A DNA stretch of 64,000 bases, taken from the NCBI RefSeq assembly GCF_014652615.1, contig NZ_BMZD01000001.1, positions 21,962 to 85,961 on the forward strand. Reading direction: 5' to 3'. The position numbers were made by a program, and so were the translations under genes. Below are positions 56,879-64,000 of the stretch, piece after piece; position 1 is the first letter of the stretch; every line of letters starts with the position of its first letter. This stretch comes from Novosphingobium arvoryzae. Lineage in GTDB: Bacteria; Pseudomonadota; Alphaproteobacteria; Sphingomonadales; Sphingomonadaceae. The notes under the pieces are model-generated. The model made no database searches, had not been told where the DNA came from, and was given only the letters and a program-made list of their open reading frames with translations.

Positions 56879-58033
56879 TCAGAGCGAGCGGCCGATCAGT
56901 TCCTTCATGATTTCGCTGGTGCCGCCGAAGATCCGCGTCACGCGCGCGCCGCGCCACTGCTTGGCGATCGGATATTCGTTCATGAAGCCTGCCCCGCCGT
57001 GTAGCTGCAGACACTTGTCGACCACTTCGCCCTGCAGCTCGGTATGCCACAGCTTGGCGCCAGACGCCTCGACCGGGGTCAGCTCGTGCTTGATATGGCG
57101 CGACAGAGCCCAGTCGATATGCGCCCAACCCACCTGCAGCTTGGCCTTGAGGTCCGCCAGCACGAACCGGGTGTTCTGGAAATCGAGCACCGACTGGCCG
57201 AACGCCTTGCGGTCGCGGCAGAATTCCACCGTCATGTCGAACGCGCGCTGCGCCGCGGTCTGGGCGGAAATGGCAATGCCCAGGCGCTCCTGCGGCAGCT
57301 CAGTCATCAGATAGATGAAGCCCTTGCCCTCTTCGCCCAGGCAATTGGTGATCGGCACGCGGACGTCCTCGAAGAACAGCTCCGAGGTATCGGCCGCATC
57401 CAGCCCGACCTTGTCGAGATTGCGACCACGCTTGAACCCTTCACGAGTGGCTTCGACCAGCACGATCGACACGCCCTTCCACGCGGGCTGCACGTCGGTG
57501 TCGGTCTTGCAGCAGACCAGGATCAGGTCGGCGTTCTGGCCGTTCGTGATATAGGTCTTGCTGCCGTTGATGACATAGTGGTTGCCATCCTTCTTCGCGG
57601 TGGTGCGCAGCGCCTGCAGGTCGGACCCGGTGCCGGGTTCGGTCATCGCGATGGCGGTGACGACTTCGCCCGATACCATCTTGGGCAGCCAGGTCTGCTT
57701 CTGCTCTTCCGAGCCGTACTGCATGATGTAGTTGGCAACGATGTCGGACTGGAGCGAGAAGCCGGTGGCCACATCGGTGCCATAGCCGATTTCCTCGTCG
57801 ATGATCGCGTTATAGCCGAAGTCGAGGCCCAGGCCGCCGTATTCTTCCGGCACGGTCGGGCAGAGCAGGCCCAGTTCACCCGCCTTGGGCCAGACATCCT
57901 TGGGAATGATCCCGTCCTCGTCCCACTTGGCCGCATGCGGTTCCAGGTGTTCGGCCACGAACCGGCGCACGGTGGAGCGGAACGCCTCGTGATCTTCGTT
58001 GTAGCAGGTGCGGTGCAGCTTATCGAGCGACAT
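56879..58033 (-). CDS. Acyl-CoA dehydrogenase
   Basis: 384 residues, the usual length. TAIAMTEPGTGSDLQALRT is the flavin loop near 130, VINGSKTYITNGQNADL near 155, and QLHGGAGFMNEYPIAKQWRG with RIFGGTSEIMKELI completes the C-terminal domain. The start MSLDKLHRTCYNEDHE is typical of long-chain members. It is transcribed away from the usher cluster. Confidence 0.93.
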   Translation of the reverse strand: MSLDKLHRTCYNEDHEAFRSTVRRFVAEHLEPHAAKWDEDGIIPKDVWPKAGELGLLCPTVPEEYGGLGLDFGYNAIIDEEIGYGTDVATGFSLQSDIVANYIMQYGSEEQKQTWLPKMVSGEVVTAIAMTEPGTGSDLQALRTTAKKDGNHYVINGSKTYITNGQNADLILVCCKTDTDVQPAWKGVSIVLVEATREGFKRGRNLDKVGLDAADTSELFFEDVRVPITNCLGEEGKGFIYLMTELPQERLGIAISAQTAAQRAFDMTVEFCRDRKAFGQSVLDFQNTRFVLADLKAKLQVGWAHIDWALSRHIKHELTPVEASGAKLWHTELQGEVVDKCLQLHGGAGFMNEYPIAKQWRGARVTRIFGGTSEIMKELIGRSL

Positions 58034-58117
58034 GGGAAACCCTCTCTCACGGGAATGATTGCGGCACAGGGTTAGGCCGCGCCGCGCGAGGCGGTCAAGC
58101 CGAATTTAATCGCGCGA

Positions 58118-60823
58118 TTAAGGCCTTTCGGCACCCTGCACCGCAACTTGCGCAGCGCGCGGCCCAGCCTCCAGCCGCAGCCGCCCCAGTCGCAACGAGG
58201 CATTGGCCCGGTCGAGCGTGAGCGTGCCGGCGATATCCGGCTTCACCCCCAGGATCTGCGCGCTCGGCCCATGCACCCGCAGGCGGTACTGGCCGTAAGG
58301 AACGCTGTCGAACAGTGTATAGCCATCAAAGTCGCTGCGCGTCTGGAGCAGCATCTGCCCGGCCATGTCGACCAGTTCGATCGGCACGCCCGCGCGCGGT
58401 TCGCCATCCGGACCCAGCAGGATCGCCTCGATCTCGCCCGTGGGGGCCAGCGGCAGCTGCACTTTCGCGGCCACGCCGGGGCGCGGCACCACGACCATGC
58501 CCTGCCCCTTGGGCTGGAGCAGCGGATCGGGCAATGTCCCGGCGTCGATCGAGATCAGCACCGGCACATAGGGCGTCAGCCCATTGATTACGGCGCGGCC
58601 ATCGGGATTGGTCGCCTTGTCGGTATGGCGGAAGCCGGCTTCCACCGTCACGCCCTCGACCGCTTCCTCGCCCGGCTGGCGGATGCCATCGCCGTTCTCG
58701 TCGCGATAGACCTCGATGCTCGCCTGGCCTTCCTCGGCCAGTCGTTCGCGCGCCAGCCGGATACCGCCGCTGACCGGATCCGGCCCCAGACTGAAGGCCA
58801 GGGTCAGGTTGACCCCGCGATTGCCGCGATTGTCCATGCGCCCTTCCGCCCGCACCGCGAACTTCCTGAACTGATGGACAACACCCAGCATCAGCTCGCG
58901 CCGGTCGGCCTGGGCATCGTAGTCCAGCCCGAATCGCACCGTCGATGCGCGGGCAAAGCGGGTTTCGGCCATGACCTGCGCGGTTTCCAGCCCGCGCTTC
59001 GGCCCGGTCAGCGCCAGCCGCGCCGAACCGCGCAGCCGCACGCCGGCAATCATCGTATTGGCGATCAGGTTCAGCTTCGTGCCGGTATCGCCCAGTGCCA
59101 GTCCGGCGGTCTGCCCGCTGGCGCTGCGCTGCATCAGTTCCGCTGCCAGCGACAGGCGGCCCAGATGCGCTGAGGTGCGCAGTAACCATTCGTTAACACT
59201 TGCCCCGTTGCGCAGCTGCGACTGGCGATAGCCCACTTCCACCGGCAGGCGCCAGCTGCCCAGCGGAATCGCGCTGCTCAGCCGCAAGCTGGCATCGCGC
59301 CGCTGGGTCGATCGGACCAGATCGCTGTCGAAATCCCCGTTGACCCATAGCACTTGCGCGTTGAACCGCACCGGACCGAGCTTGCCCAACGCTTCGGCCC
59401 GCACGGCCTGCCCGCCACCGAGTTGCTGTGCGCCCGACAGCCCGACCAGCACCGGGCCGAACGCGTGGTCGACCTTGGCTTCGAGGTACTGGCGGCGCTG
59501 TCCGGCCAGCATCAGGCTCTGATATTCGACCCCGACGCTGGTGCGCTTACTCAACCCATGCTCCACGCCCACGCCCCAGCGCCAGCCGGTCTGCGGATCA
59601 GCGAAACTGCGGGTAAAGTCGATCAGGTCGCGGCCTTCTTCGGCAATCCCGGCCCAATAGAGCGTTTGCCCGGCCTGAACCCGCGCCTGCCCGACCGGCA
59701 CGCTGGAGCGTTCGCGCTTGATCTGGCCCTGCGGGCCATAAAGCACGACTTCGAATTCGTTATCGCCGAACAACAGTTCGACATCGTTGAAATCATAGCG
59801 CCCGTCGCCGCGATCCGCCTGGAACGCGCGCAGTTCCCCGTTGCGATAGAGTTCCGCGTCCCATCCGGCCGGCAATGTCCCGCGCAGCGCGGTCACGCCG
59901 AACCGCGCCGGGCGGTTGATCGGCTGGTTGGTAATCACCGCGCCCCGGCCATAGGCGCTTTGCCCGGTCAGGTTGCCGCGTTGCAGGTCGACATCGCCCA
60001 GCGCAACTTGCGTCGCCTTCAGCGGGCCAAGCAGTTCACCGGCAGGGTCATTGCGATAGGCCCGCACCCGCAGCGAATCCGGGCGGCCCAGCCCTTCACC
60101 CGCCAGTCGCGCGGTATAGCTCATCCCCAGCAGTTCGCCGGCGGCCAGCGCCTCATACTGCACTTTCGTGCCACCGGCCTTGCTCCACTGCGCCTGCAAC
60201 TGGATATCGACCGACGGCGCCCGCCAGGCCTTGTAGGGCAGCTGCGCCTGCGGCAGCCGGGCGAGGTCGAATTCGTCAAAGGACCGCGGCTGAAGTCGCG
60301 CCGCGCGACTTTTGCGCTCGATCGCTTCCAGAAACGGCAACTTGCGGTCCGATTCCAGCACGACCGTCAGGTTGCCAAGGTCCGGCTTGAACCGCACCCC
60401 CATCCAGCCGGACAGCGCCCCCAGATCCATGCACCACCCTTCCGGGGTGTCGTGGATCGCATTCGCGGCGATCCCGCGTGTAACGTTCACGTTTTGTACC
60501 GTATTGGCATCGCGGTCGAGCACGAACCGCTGATCCTCCGCGAACAACCAGCCAGTTGCGCGGCGCGACTTCTTGTCGAGTCGCACCGGCAGGTCGAGGT
60601 TCTGGATCAGGTCCGCGAAATCGATGCAGACACCAGCGGGCGTCTGATAGCCGCGCATCGGCTCGCCCAGCTTGTAGGCCCCGCTGCGCAGTTCCAGCAG
60701 CAACTGGTCATCCTCGGTCGGTTGCCAGGCCTGGGCCTGCGCACTGCCCGCGCCCGCACAAACGCCAAGCGCCGCCCCAAGCAGGGCGGCGGCGTGACGC
60801 AGCGGGGCGGACCAGCGTGTCAT
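58118..60823 (-). CDS. Usher-like outer-membrane protein of a non-classical chaperone-usher system
   Basis: 901 residues with a signal peptide (ending AGSAQAQ). The N-terminal ~220 residues are periplasmic. A middle with beta-barrel character includes TLPAGWDAELYRNGELRAF and LLFGDNEFEVVLYGPQGQI, words typical of alpha-type ushers, and many alternating strands to about 680. The C-terminus has two Ig/carboxypeptidase-regulatory-like domains, including the Asp-rich loop YRDENGDGIRQPGEEAVEG. It lies downstream of a PapD-like chaperone. It is not PapC-like in sequence, so assignment rests on context and a few motifs. Confidence 0.75.
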   Translation of the reverse strand: MTRWSAPLRHAAALLGAALGVCAGAGSAQAQAWQPTEDDQLLLELRSGAYKLGEPMRGYQTPAGVCIDFADLIQNLDLPVRLDKKSRRATGWLFAEDQRFVLDRDANTVQNVNVTRGIAANAIHDTPEGWCMDLGALSGWMGVRFKPDLGNLTVVLESDRKLPFLEAIERKSRAARLQPRSFDEFDLARLPQAQLPYKAWRAPSVDIQLQAQWSKAGGTKVQYEALAAGELLGMSYTARLAGEGLGRPDSLRVRAYRNDPAGELLGPLKATQVALGDVDLQRGNLTGQSAYGRGAVITNQPINRPARFGVTALRGTLPAGWDAELYRNGELRAFQADRGDGRYDFNDVELLFGDNEFEVVLYGPQGQIKRERSSVPVGQARVQAGQTLYWAGIAEEGRDLIDFTRSFADPQTGWRWGVGVEHGLSKRTSVGVEYQSLMLAGQRRQYLEAKVDHAFGPVLVGLSGAQQLGGGQAVRAEALGKLGPVRFNAQVLWVNGDFDSDLVRSTQRRDASLRLSSAIPLGSWRLPVEVGYRQSQLRNGASVNEWLLRTSAHLGRLSLAAELMQRSASGQTAGLALGDTGTKLNLIANTMIAGVRLRGSARLALTGPKRGLETAQVMAETRFARASTVRFGLDYDAQADRRELMLGVVHQFRKFAVRAEGRMDNRGNRGVNLTLAFSLGPDPVSGGIRLARERLAEEGQASIEVYRDENGDGIRQPGEEAVEGVTVEAGFRHTDKATNPDGRAVINGLTPYVPVLISIDAGTLPDPLLQPKGQGMVVVPRPGVAAKVQLPLAPTGEIEAILLGPDGEPRAGVPIELVDMAGQMLLQTRSDFDGYTLFDSVPYGQYRLRVHGPSAQILGVKPDIAGTLTLDRANASLRLGRLRLEAGPRAAQVAVQGAERP

Positions 60824-60864
60824 GACGTCAGATTTTTTCGGATCAGTCCTGTTGGATCAGTGAC

Positions 60865-61698
60865 TTAACGAATGGCCGAAGTGACTTCGGCGATCAGCTG
60901 GCCGCCGTTCTCCGGCAGCTCGCGGTATTCGATGCGGATCGGTCCGGTCAGCTTGGCCTGCTGTTCGGGCGTCACCGGCACCCGCAGCTTGCGCTGGGTG
61001 ACTTCGGGATAGATCGCGATGCCGCGCTGCTGGAACACCGCTTCGCCGCGCGCGGTCTTGCCCTCGACCATGCCGAAGACAGAACGCTGGCCGGTGCGGC
61101 TCATGTCCAGTTCCACGAAGGTCTGCTCACCATCCTTCACGAAGCGCGGATTGGCCAGCGCGGCGCTGGCCTCAAGTCGGCCCTTGCGCACGAACACCGG
61201 GATCGTGATTCCATAGACCGGGGTCAGGCGAATCGAGAGACCGCCAGCCGCCGCCTCCTTGGCCGCCTCCTCCGGCGTCATCGCGGCAGGAATCGCGCGA
61301 AAGCCCATGTGGACGCGGTATTCCCCATCTGGCAGGTCCGGCGCCGGGCGGGCGGAGATCCGGACGGCCTGGGGCTGACCCGGCAGCAGCGTGATGCGGC
61401 GCGGGGCATAGCGAATCATGTCGAGCGCGGCCCGCTCTACCGCATTGGCGGATTCTTCCGCGACGTCGCTGAAATCACCCTCCGCATCCATGCGGCGCAG
61501 TTCCACCGTGATGCGATAGGTCGCCGGGGCGCTGCCGATATTGCTCAGCACCACTTCGGCCGAGCCGCCGCCGTTCATCACCACCCGCGTTGGGGCGACC
61601 AGCAGATCCCCCTGCGCCTGGGCCGGCACCGCCGTGAGGACGCTGCCCAAGGCAGCCAGACCGAACAGGGCGCGGCGGAAGCGAGGAAATTGCGACAT
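60865..61698 (-). CDS. PapD-like periplasmic chaperone
   Basis: 277 residues. A signal peptide ends at VPAQAQG. Then LLVAPTRVVMNGGGSAEVVLSNIG and RYAPRRITLLPGQPQAVRI match the pilus chaperone N-terminal Ig domain (G1 strand region near 105). A second domain follows with TPVYGITIPVFVRKG. It would hold and deliver the DUF4402 subunit to the usher. The gene is 41 bp upstream of the usher gene. Confidence 0.85.
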   Translation of the reverse strand: MSQFPRFRRALFGLAALGSVLTAVPAQAQGDLLVAPTRVVMNGGGSAEVVLSNIGSAPATYRITVELRRMDAEGDFSDVAEESANAVERAALDMIRYAPRRITLLPGQPQAVRISARPAPDLPDGEYRVHMGFRAIPAAMTPEEAAKEAAAGGLSIRLTPVYGITIPVFVRKGRLEASAALANPRFVKDGEQTFVELDMSRTGQRSVFGMVEGKTARGEAVFQQRGIAIYPEVTQRKLRVPVTPEQQAKLTGPIRIEYRELPENGGQLIAEVTSAIR

Positions 61699-61833
61699 GA
61701 AATACCCCTTGGTGCAATCACGACCGTCGGGTGCACGGGCACCTCCGGGAATTCCCTTAGGGCATAGGAAAACAGGGTTAATTTTCAGCTAACCACGCCG
61801 GATCGTCGCGCACGCGGGTTGCGGACAGGCCAA

Positions 61834-61863
61834 GGGCCGCACCCGCCAGCGCGGATGCGGCCC
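61834..61863 (-). terminator. Hairpin between subunit and chaperone genes
   Basis: GGGCCGCA (61834-61841) and TGCGGCCC (61856-61863) form an eight-bp stem with a 14-base loop after the DUF4402 stop. No T-run follows on the minus strand, so it may be a partial terminator or mRNA-stability element setting subunit excess. Confidence 0.4.
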
Positions 61864-61895
61864 CTGAAAGTCGTGTCGCGGTTGCGACGCGGCGC

Positions 61896-62438
61896 TTACT
61901 GGTATTCGACCGAAACGTCGAACGTGCCGTTGTAGACGCCCGGGTGCTGGGCGCTGCCGACGGTCAGCGTGCCGCCGACCTTGAACGTGCCCTGGCCGGT
62001 GGTGGCGCTCAGCGCAACGTCGGTGATGTCCGATTCAAAGCTGTCCAGTTCCATCGTCGGCAGCGGCCCCTGCACGCCCACGTCCCAGCTGGGATCGTTC
62101 AGGCTCAGCACGACCGGACCGGCCGAGGTATCGGGCAGCGAAACCAGAACCGTTGCGCCGGCGCTGCCGGTGACGGTGAAACCGGCCGGAGCGCGGGTGC
62201 CGGTCGACACCAGGGTACCGGTCTTCGAAGCATTGCCATCCGAACCAACCGTCACGGTGCCGCCGGTGTTGGCAGCGATCTGACCGAAGTCGAGCGCCGA
62301 ATCGGCGGCCAGCGACAGGGTGTCGAGCACTTCCGCGGTGGCGGTGGCAGTGGCGGTGGCAGCGGCGTTGGCAGCCGAAGCGAACGAGATGGCGCTGAGA
62401 GCGGCGCCGACAACAGCGAGGCGAAGCGAGTTACGCAT
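61896..62438 (-). CDS. DUF4402 surface-fibre subunit
   Basis: 180 residues from ATG 62438. A signal peptide (MRNSLRLAVVGAALSAISF then SAANA) precedes an Ala-Thr repeat (ATATATATA) and a beta-rich DUF4402 domain ending FDVSVEYQ. Such proteins often accompany chaperone-usher genes as fibre subunits. The final strand-like end fits donor-strand exchange, but no donor strand is identified. It is the first gene of the system and probably the major subunit. Confidence 0.8.
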   Translation of the reverse strand: MRNSLRLAVVGAALSAISFASAANAAATATATATAEVLDTLSLAADSALDFGQIAANTGGTVTVGSDGNASKTGTLVSTGTRAPAGFTVTGSAGATVLVSLPDTSAGPVVLSLNDPSWDVGVQGPLPTMELDSFESDITDVALSATTGQGTFKVGGTLTVGSAQHPGVYNGTFDVSVEYQ

Positions 62439-62613
62439 AAATCTACTGGTCCCTATCCAAGCATTCGAGAGCTTGCAGCGTGATGAGCGCCGCCCGAATG
62501 GACGGCTTGCCCCCATTCGCAGGACCCTATGTAGAACTACTCTGTTCAGGCTTTGCTTTTGATTATGGTTAATGGATCAGGGTGGAAAATTAACGATTAC
62601 CCCGCAAAATTCC

Positions 62614-63603
62614 CTATATTCCGCCGCCAGTTAGGCGCTGGCAAATCAGATCAAGCTGGTCGAGCGTGCGATAACGGATGGTAACTGTGCCAGAACGCGG
62701 ATCAGCATCGGCGTTGATCCGCACCGACAGGCCCAGAAACTCCTCAAGGTGGCTCTGAACTGCCGCGATATCGGCTGAGGCGCCCACATCCCGGTCACTG
62801 CGCGCGCGGCGCGGCGCGGTGGTGCCGGTGGTCTGGCGCCGGACCAGCTTTTCCACCTCGCGCACCGACAGCTGCCTGGCCACTGCCGATTCGGCCAGGG
62901 CTTCGGCGTTCTCCACGCCGATCAGGGCGCGGGCATGGCCCATCGACAGGCGTCCGTCCTGCACCATGTCCATGACCGATTCGGGCAAGGCCAGCAGGCG
63001 CTGGAGATTCGCGACGTGGCTGCGGCTCTTGTCGACCAGCTTGGCGATCTCAGCCTGGGTCAGCCCTTCCTGCTCGGCCAGGCTGTGATAGGCGCGGGCC
63101 TCCTCGATCGGATTGAGATCTTCGCGCTGCAGATTCTCGATCAGCGCCAGCGCCATCACTTCACGCTCGCTCAGATCGCGAACAATTGCCGGAATTTCAT
63201 GGACTTGCGCCCGCTGAGCCGCGCGCCAGCGGCGCTCCCCCGCTACCAGGCGATAGCGCCCGCCCCCCTGTGGCGTCACGATCACCGGCTGAATCACCCC
63301 GCGGGCGGCAATCGACGCCGCCAGCTCGTCCAGCGCGGCTTCATCAAAATGACGGCGCGGCTGACCGGGCAGCGGCGAGATCGACGAAACTGCCAGCAGC
63401 GTCAGTCCCGAGGCAGGCGCGCGAACGGATGGCGTCGTGGTTGCAGTGGCAGCCGCATCCAGCCCATCGGCTGGCGTCACCAGCGGTTCTTCCCGCCGGG
63501 TTTCACCCAGCAGCGCACCCAGGCCGCGCCCCAGCGCGGGCGGGCGCTTCTTGGCTGCGGCAGCTTGCGGAACGGAAATGCGGACTACGGGTTCGTCGCT
63601 CAT
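62614..63603 (-). CDS. parB: Chromosome partitioning protein ParB
   Basis: 329 residues. RPPALGRGLGALLGE near the start is the ParA-stimulating motif; the CTPase/nuclease-like domain has LAASIAARGVIQPVIV and RLVAGERRWRAAQ; the helix-turn-helix TQAEIAKLVDKSRSHVANLQ follows. It loads at parS and spreads with CTP. The ATG at 63603 overlaps parA by four bases. Confidence 0.96.
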   Translation of the reverse strand: MSDEPVVRISVPQAAAAKKRPPALGRGLGALLGETRREEPLVTPADGLDAAATATTTPSVRAPASGLTLLAVSSISPLPGQPRRHFDEAALDELAASIAARGVIQPVIVTPQGGGRYRLVAGERRWRAAQRAQVHEIPAIVRDLSEREVMALALIENLQREDLNPIEEARAYHSLAEQEGLTQAEIAKLVDKSRSHVANLQRLLALPESVMDMVQDGRLSMGHARALIGVENAEALAESAVARQLSVREVEKLVRRQTTGTTAPRRARSDRDVGASADIAAVQSHLEEFLGLSVRINADADPRSGTVTIRYRTLDQLDLICQRLTGGGI

Positions 63604-64000
63604 GCGGCCTTCCTCTGTTCGGGCAGGCGGGTAATCAACTCGCGCGCCAGCGCCATGTAGGCGCGGCTGCCCACGCAATTGTGGTCATAGATCAGCGCCG
63701 GCAGCCCGTGGCTGGGCGCTTCGGACAGGCGCACGTTGCGCGGGATGACCGATTCGAACACCAGCCCGCCCAGGCACGAGCGCACATCCTCTGCCACCTG
63801 ATCGGTCAGCCGGTTGCGCCGATCGAACATCGTCAGCGCGATGCCAACGATCCCCAGCTCCGGGTTGAAGCGCTGCTGCACCCGCTCCACCGTCTGCAGC
63901 AGCTGGCTGAGCCCTTCCAGCGCGAAGAATTCACACTGGAGCGGCACCAGCAAGGTATCCGCAGCGCACAGGGCGTTGAGCGTGAGCAGTCCCAGCGACG
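63600..64000 (-). CDS. parA: Chromosome partitioning protein ParA (N-terminus outside window)
   Basis: The C-terminal 132 residues or so are visible: LLTLNALCAADTLLVPLQCEFFALEG, then IVGIALTMFDRRNRLTDQV and FESVIPRNVRLSEAPSHG, typical of ParA/Soj. The Walker motifs lie outside the window. The stop overlaps parB (ATGA). Confidence 0.95.
   Translation of the reverse strand, partial: SLGLLTLNALCAADTLLVPLQCEFFALEGLSQLLQTVERVQQRFNPELGIVGIALTMFDRRNRLTDQVAEDVRSCLGGLVFESVIPRNVRLSEAPSHGLPALIYDHNCVGSRAYMALARELITRLPEQRKAA

Noticed and set aside
62439..63000. parS site near parAB
   Set aside because: I looked for a TGTTTCACGTGAAACA-like palindrome and found none in the window.

Overview
The window is high-GC chromosomal DNA from an alphaproteobacterium, most likely a sphingomonad of the Novosphingobium/Sphingobium/Erythrobacter group. 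The evidence is the gene content and order: proA-nadD-rsfS-rlmH-LytM-ctpA, bactofilin behind an M23 peptidase, CarD, 7Fe ferredoxin, a SUV3-like helicase, a DUF1013 regulator, coq7 and parAB. I saw no rRNA, tRNA or CRISPR array. Both edges cut genes: a coiled-coil protein at base 1 and parA at base 64000.

Bases 1-21530 are a capsule-type polysaccharide locus in two divergent operons. The minus-strand arm (13237 down to 1) has a leader region, kpsE, kpsM, an extended kpsT, an FkbM methyltransferase, a second methyltransferase-like gene, a GT8-like glycosyltransferase, a 1120-residue protein that looks like three fused glycosyltransferases, and two long coiled-coil proteins with near-perfect internal tandem repeats. 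The plus-strand arm (14870-21530) makes and transfers Kdo: kpsF, kdsB, kdsA, a single-module KpsC-like protein, a KpsS-like protein and a GT4 glycosyltransferase, packed with overlapping start and stop codons. An IS3-family (IS407-like) element sits between the two arms, beside a good sigma70-type promoter that reads into kpsE. kdsC and kpsD are not in the window.

Bases 21532-34609 are mainly housekeeping: a secreted hypothetical protein, coq7-dsbB-ctpA, a degenerate LytM activator, rlmH, rsfS, nadD (which appears to start at CTG), proA, an active M23 peptidase overlapping a bactofilin, a fadD-like ligase, a DUF1013 regulator, a quinone oxidoreductase and a DUF1192 protein. Three consecutive hairpins, one with a perfect 36-bp stem, lie between rsfS and rlmH.

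Bases 34729-58033 hold clpA, a truncated haemoglobin, a DUF1275 membrane protein, a tightly overlapping hemB operon (hemB, GNAT, spermidine-synthase-like membrane protein, gamma carbonic anhydrase, DUF167), a Kdo-independent M23 peptidase, a SUV3-like helicase with an S4 protein, fdxA, carD, two lipoproteins, a Sua5/TsaC protein, two acyl-CoA dehydrogenases, a DUF815 ATPase, a sorbosone-dehydrogenase-like protein, a free-methionine-sulfoxide reductase and a glycine-zipper protein.

Bases 58118-62438 look like a minimal, non-classical chaperone-usher surface-fibre system: a DUF4402 subunit, a PapD-like chaperone and a large usher-like outer-membrane protein. The window ends in parB and the 3' part of parA. 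The points most worth following up are the repeat-bearing coiled-coil genes of the capsule locus, the triple glycosyltransferase, the hairpin cluster and the atypical usher system.
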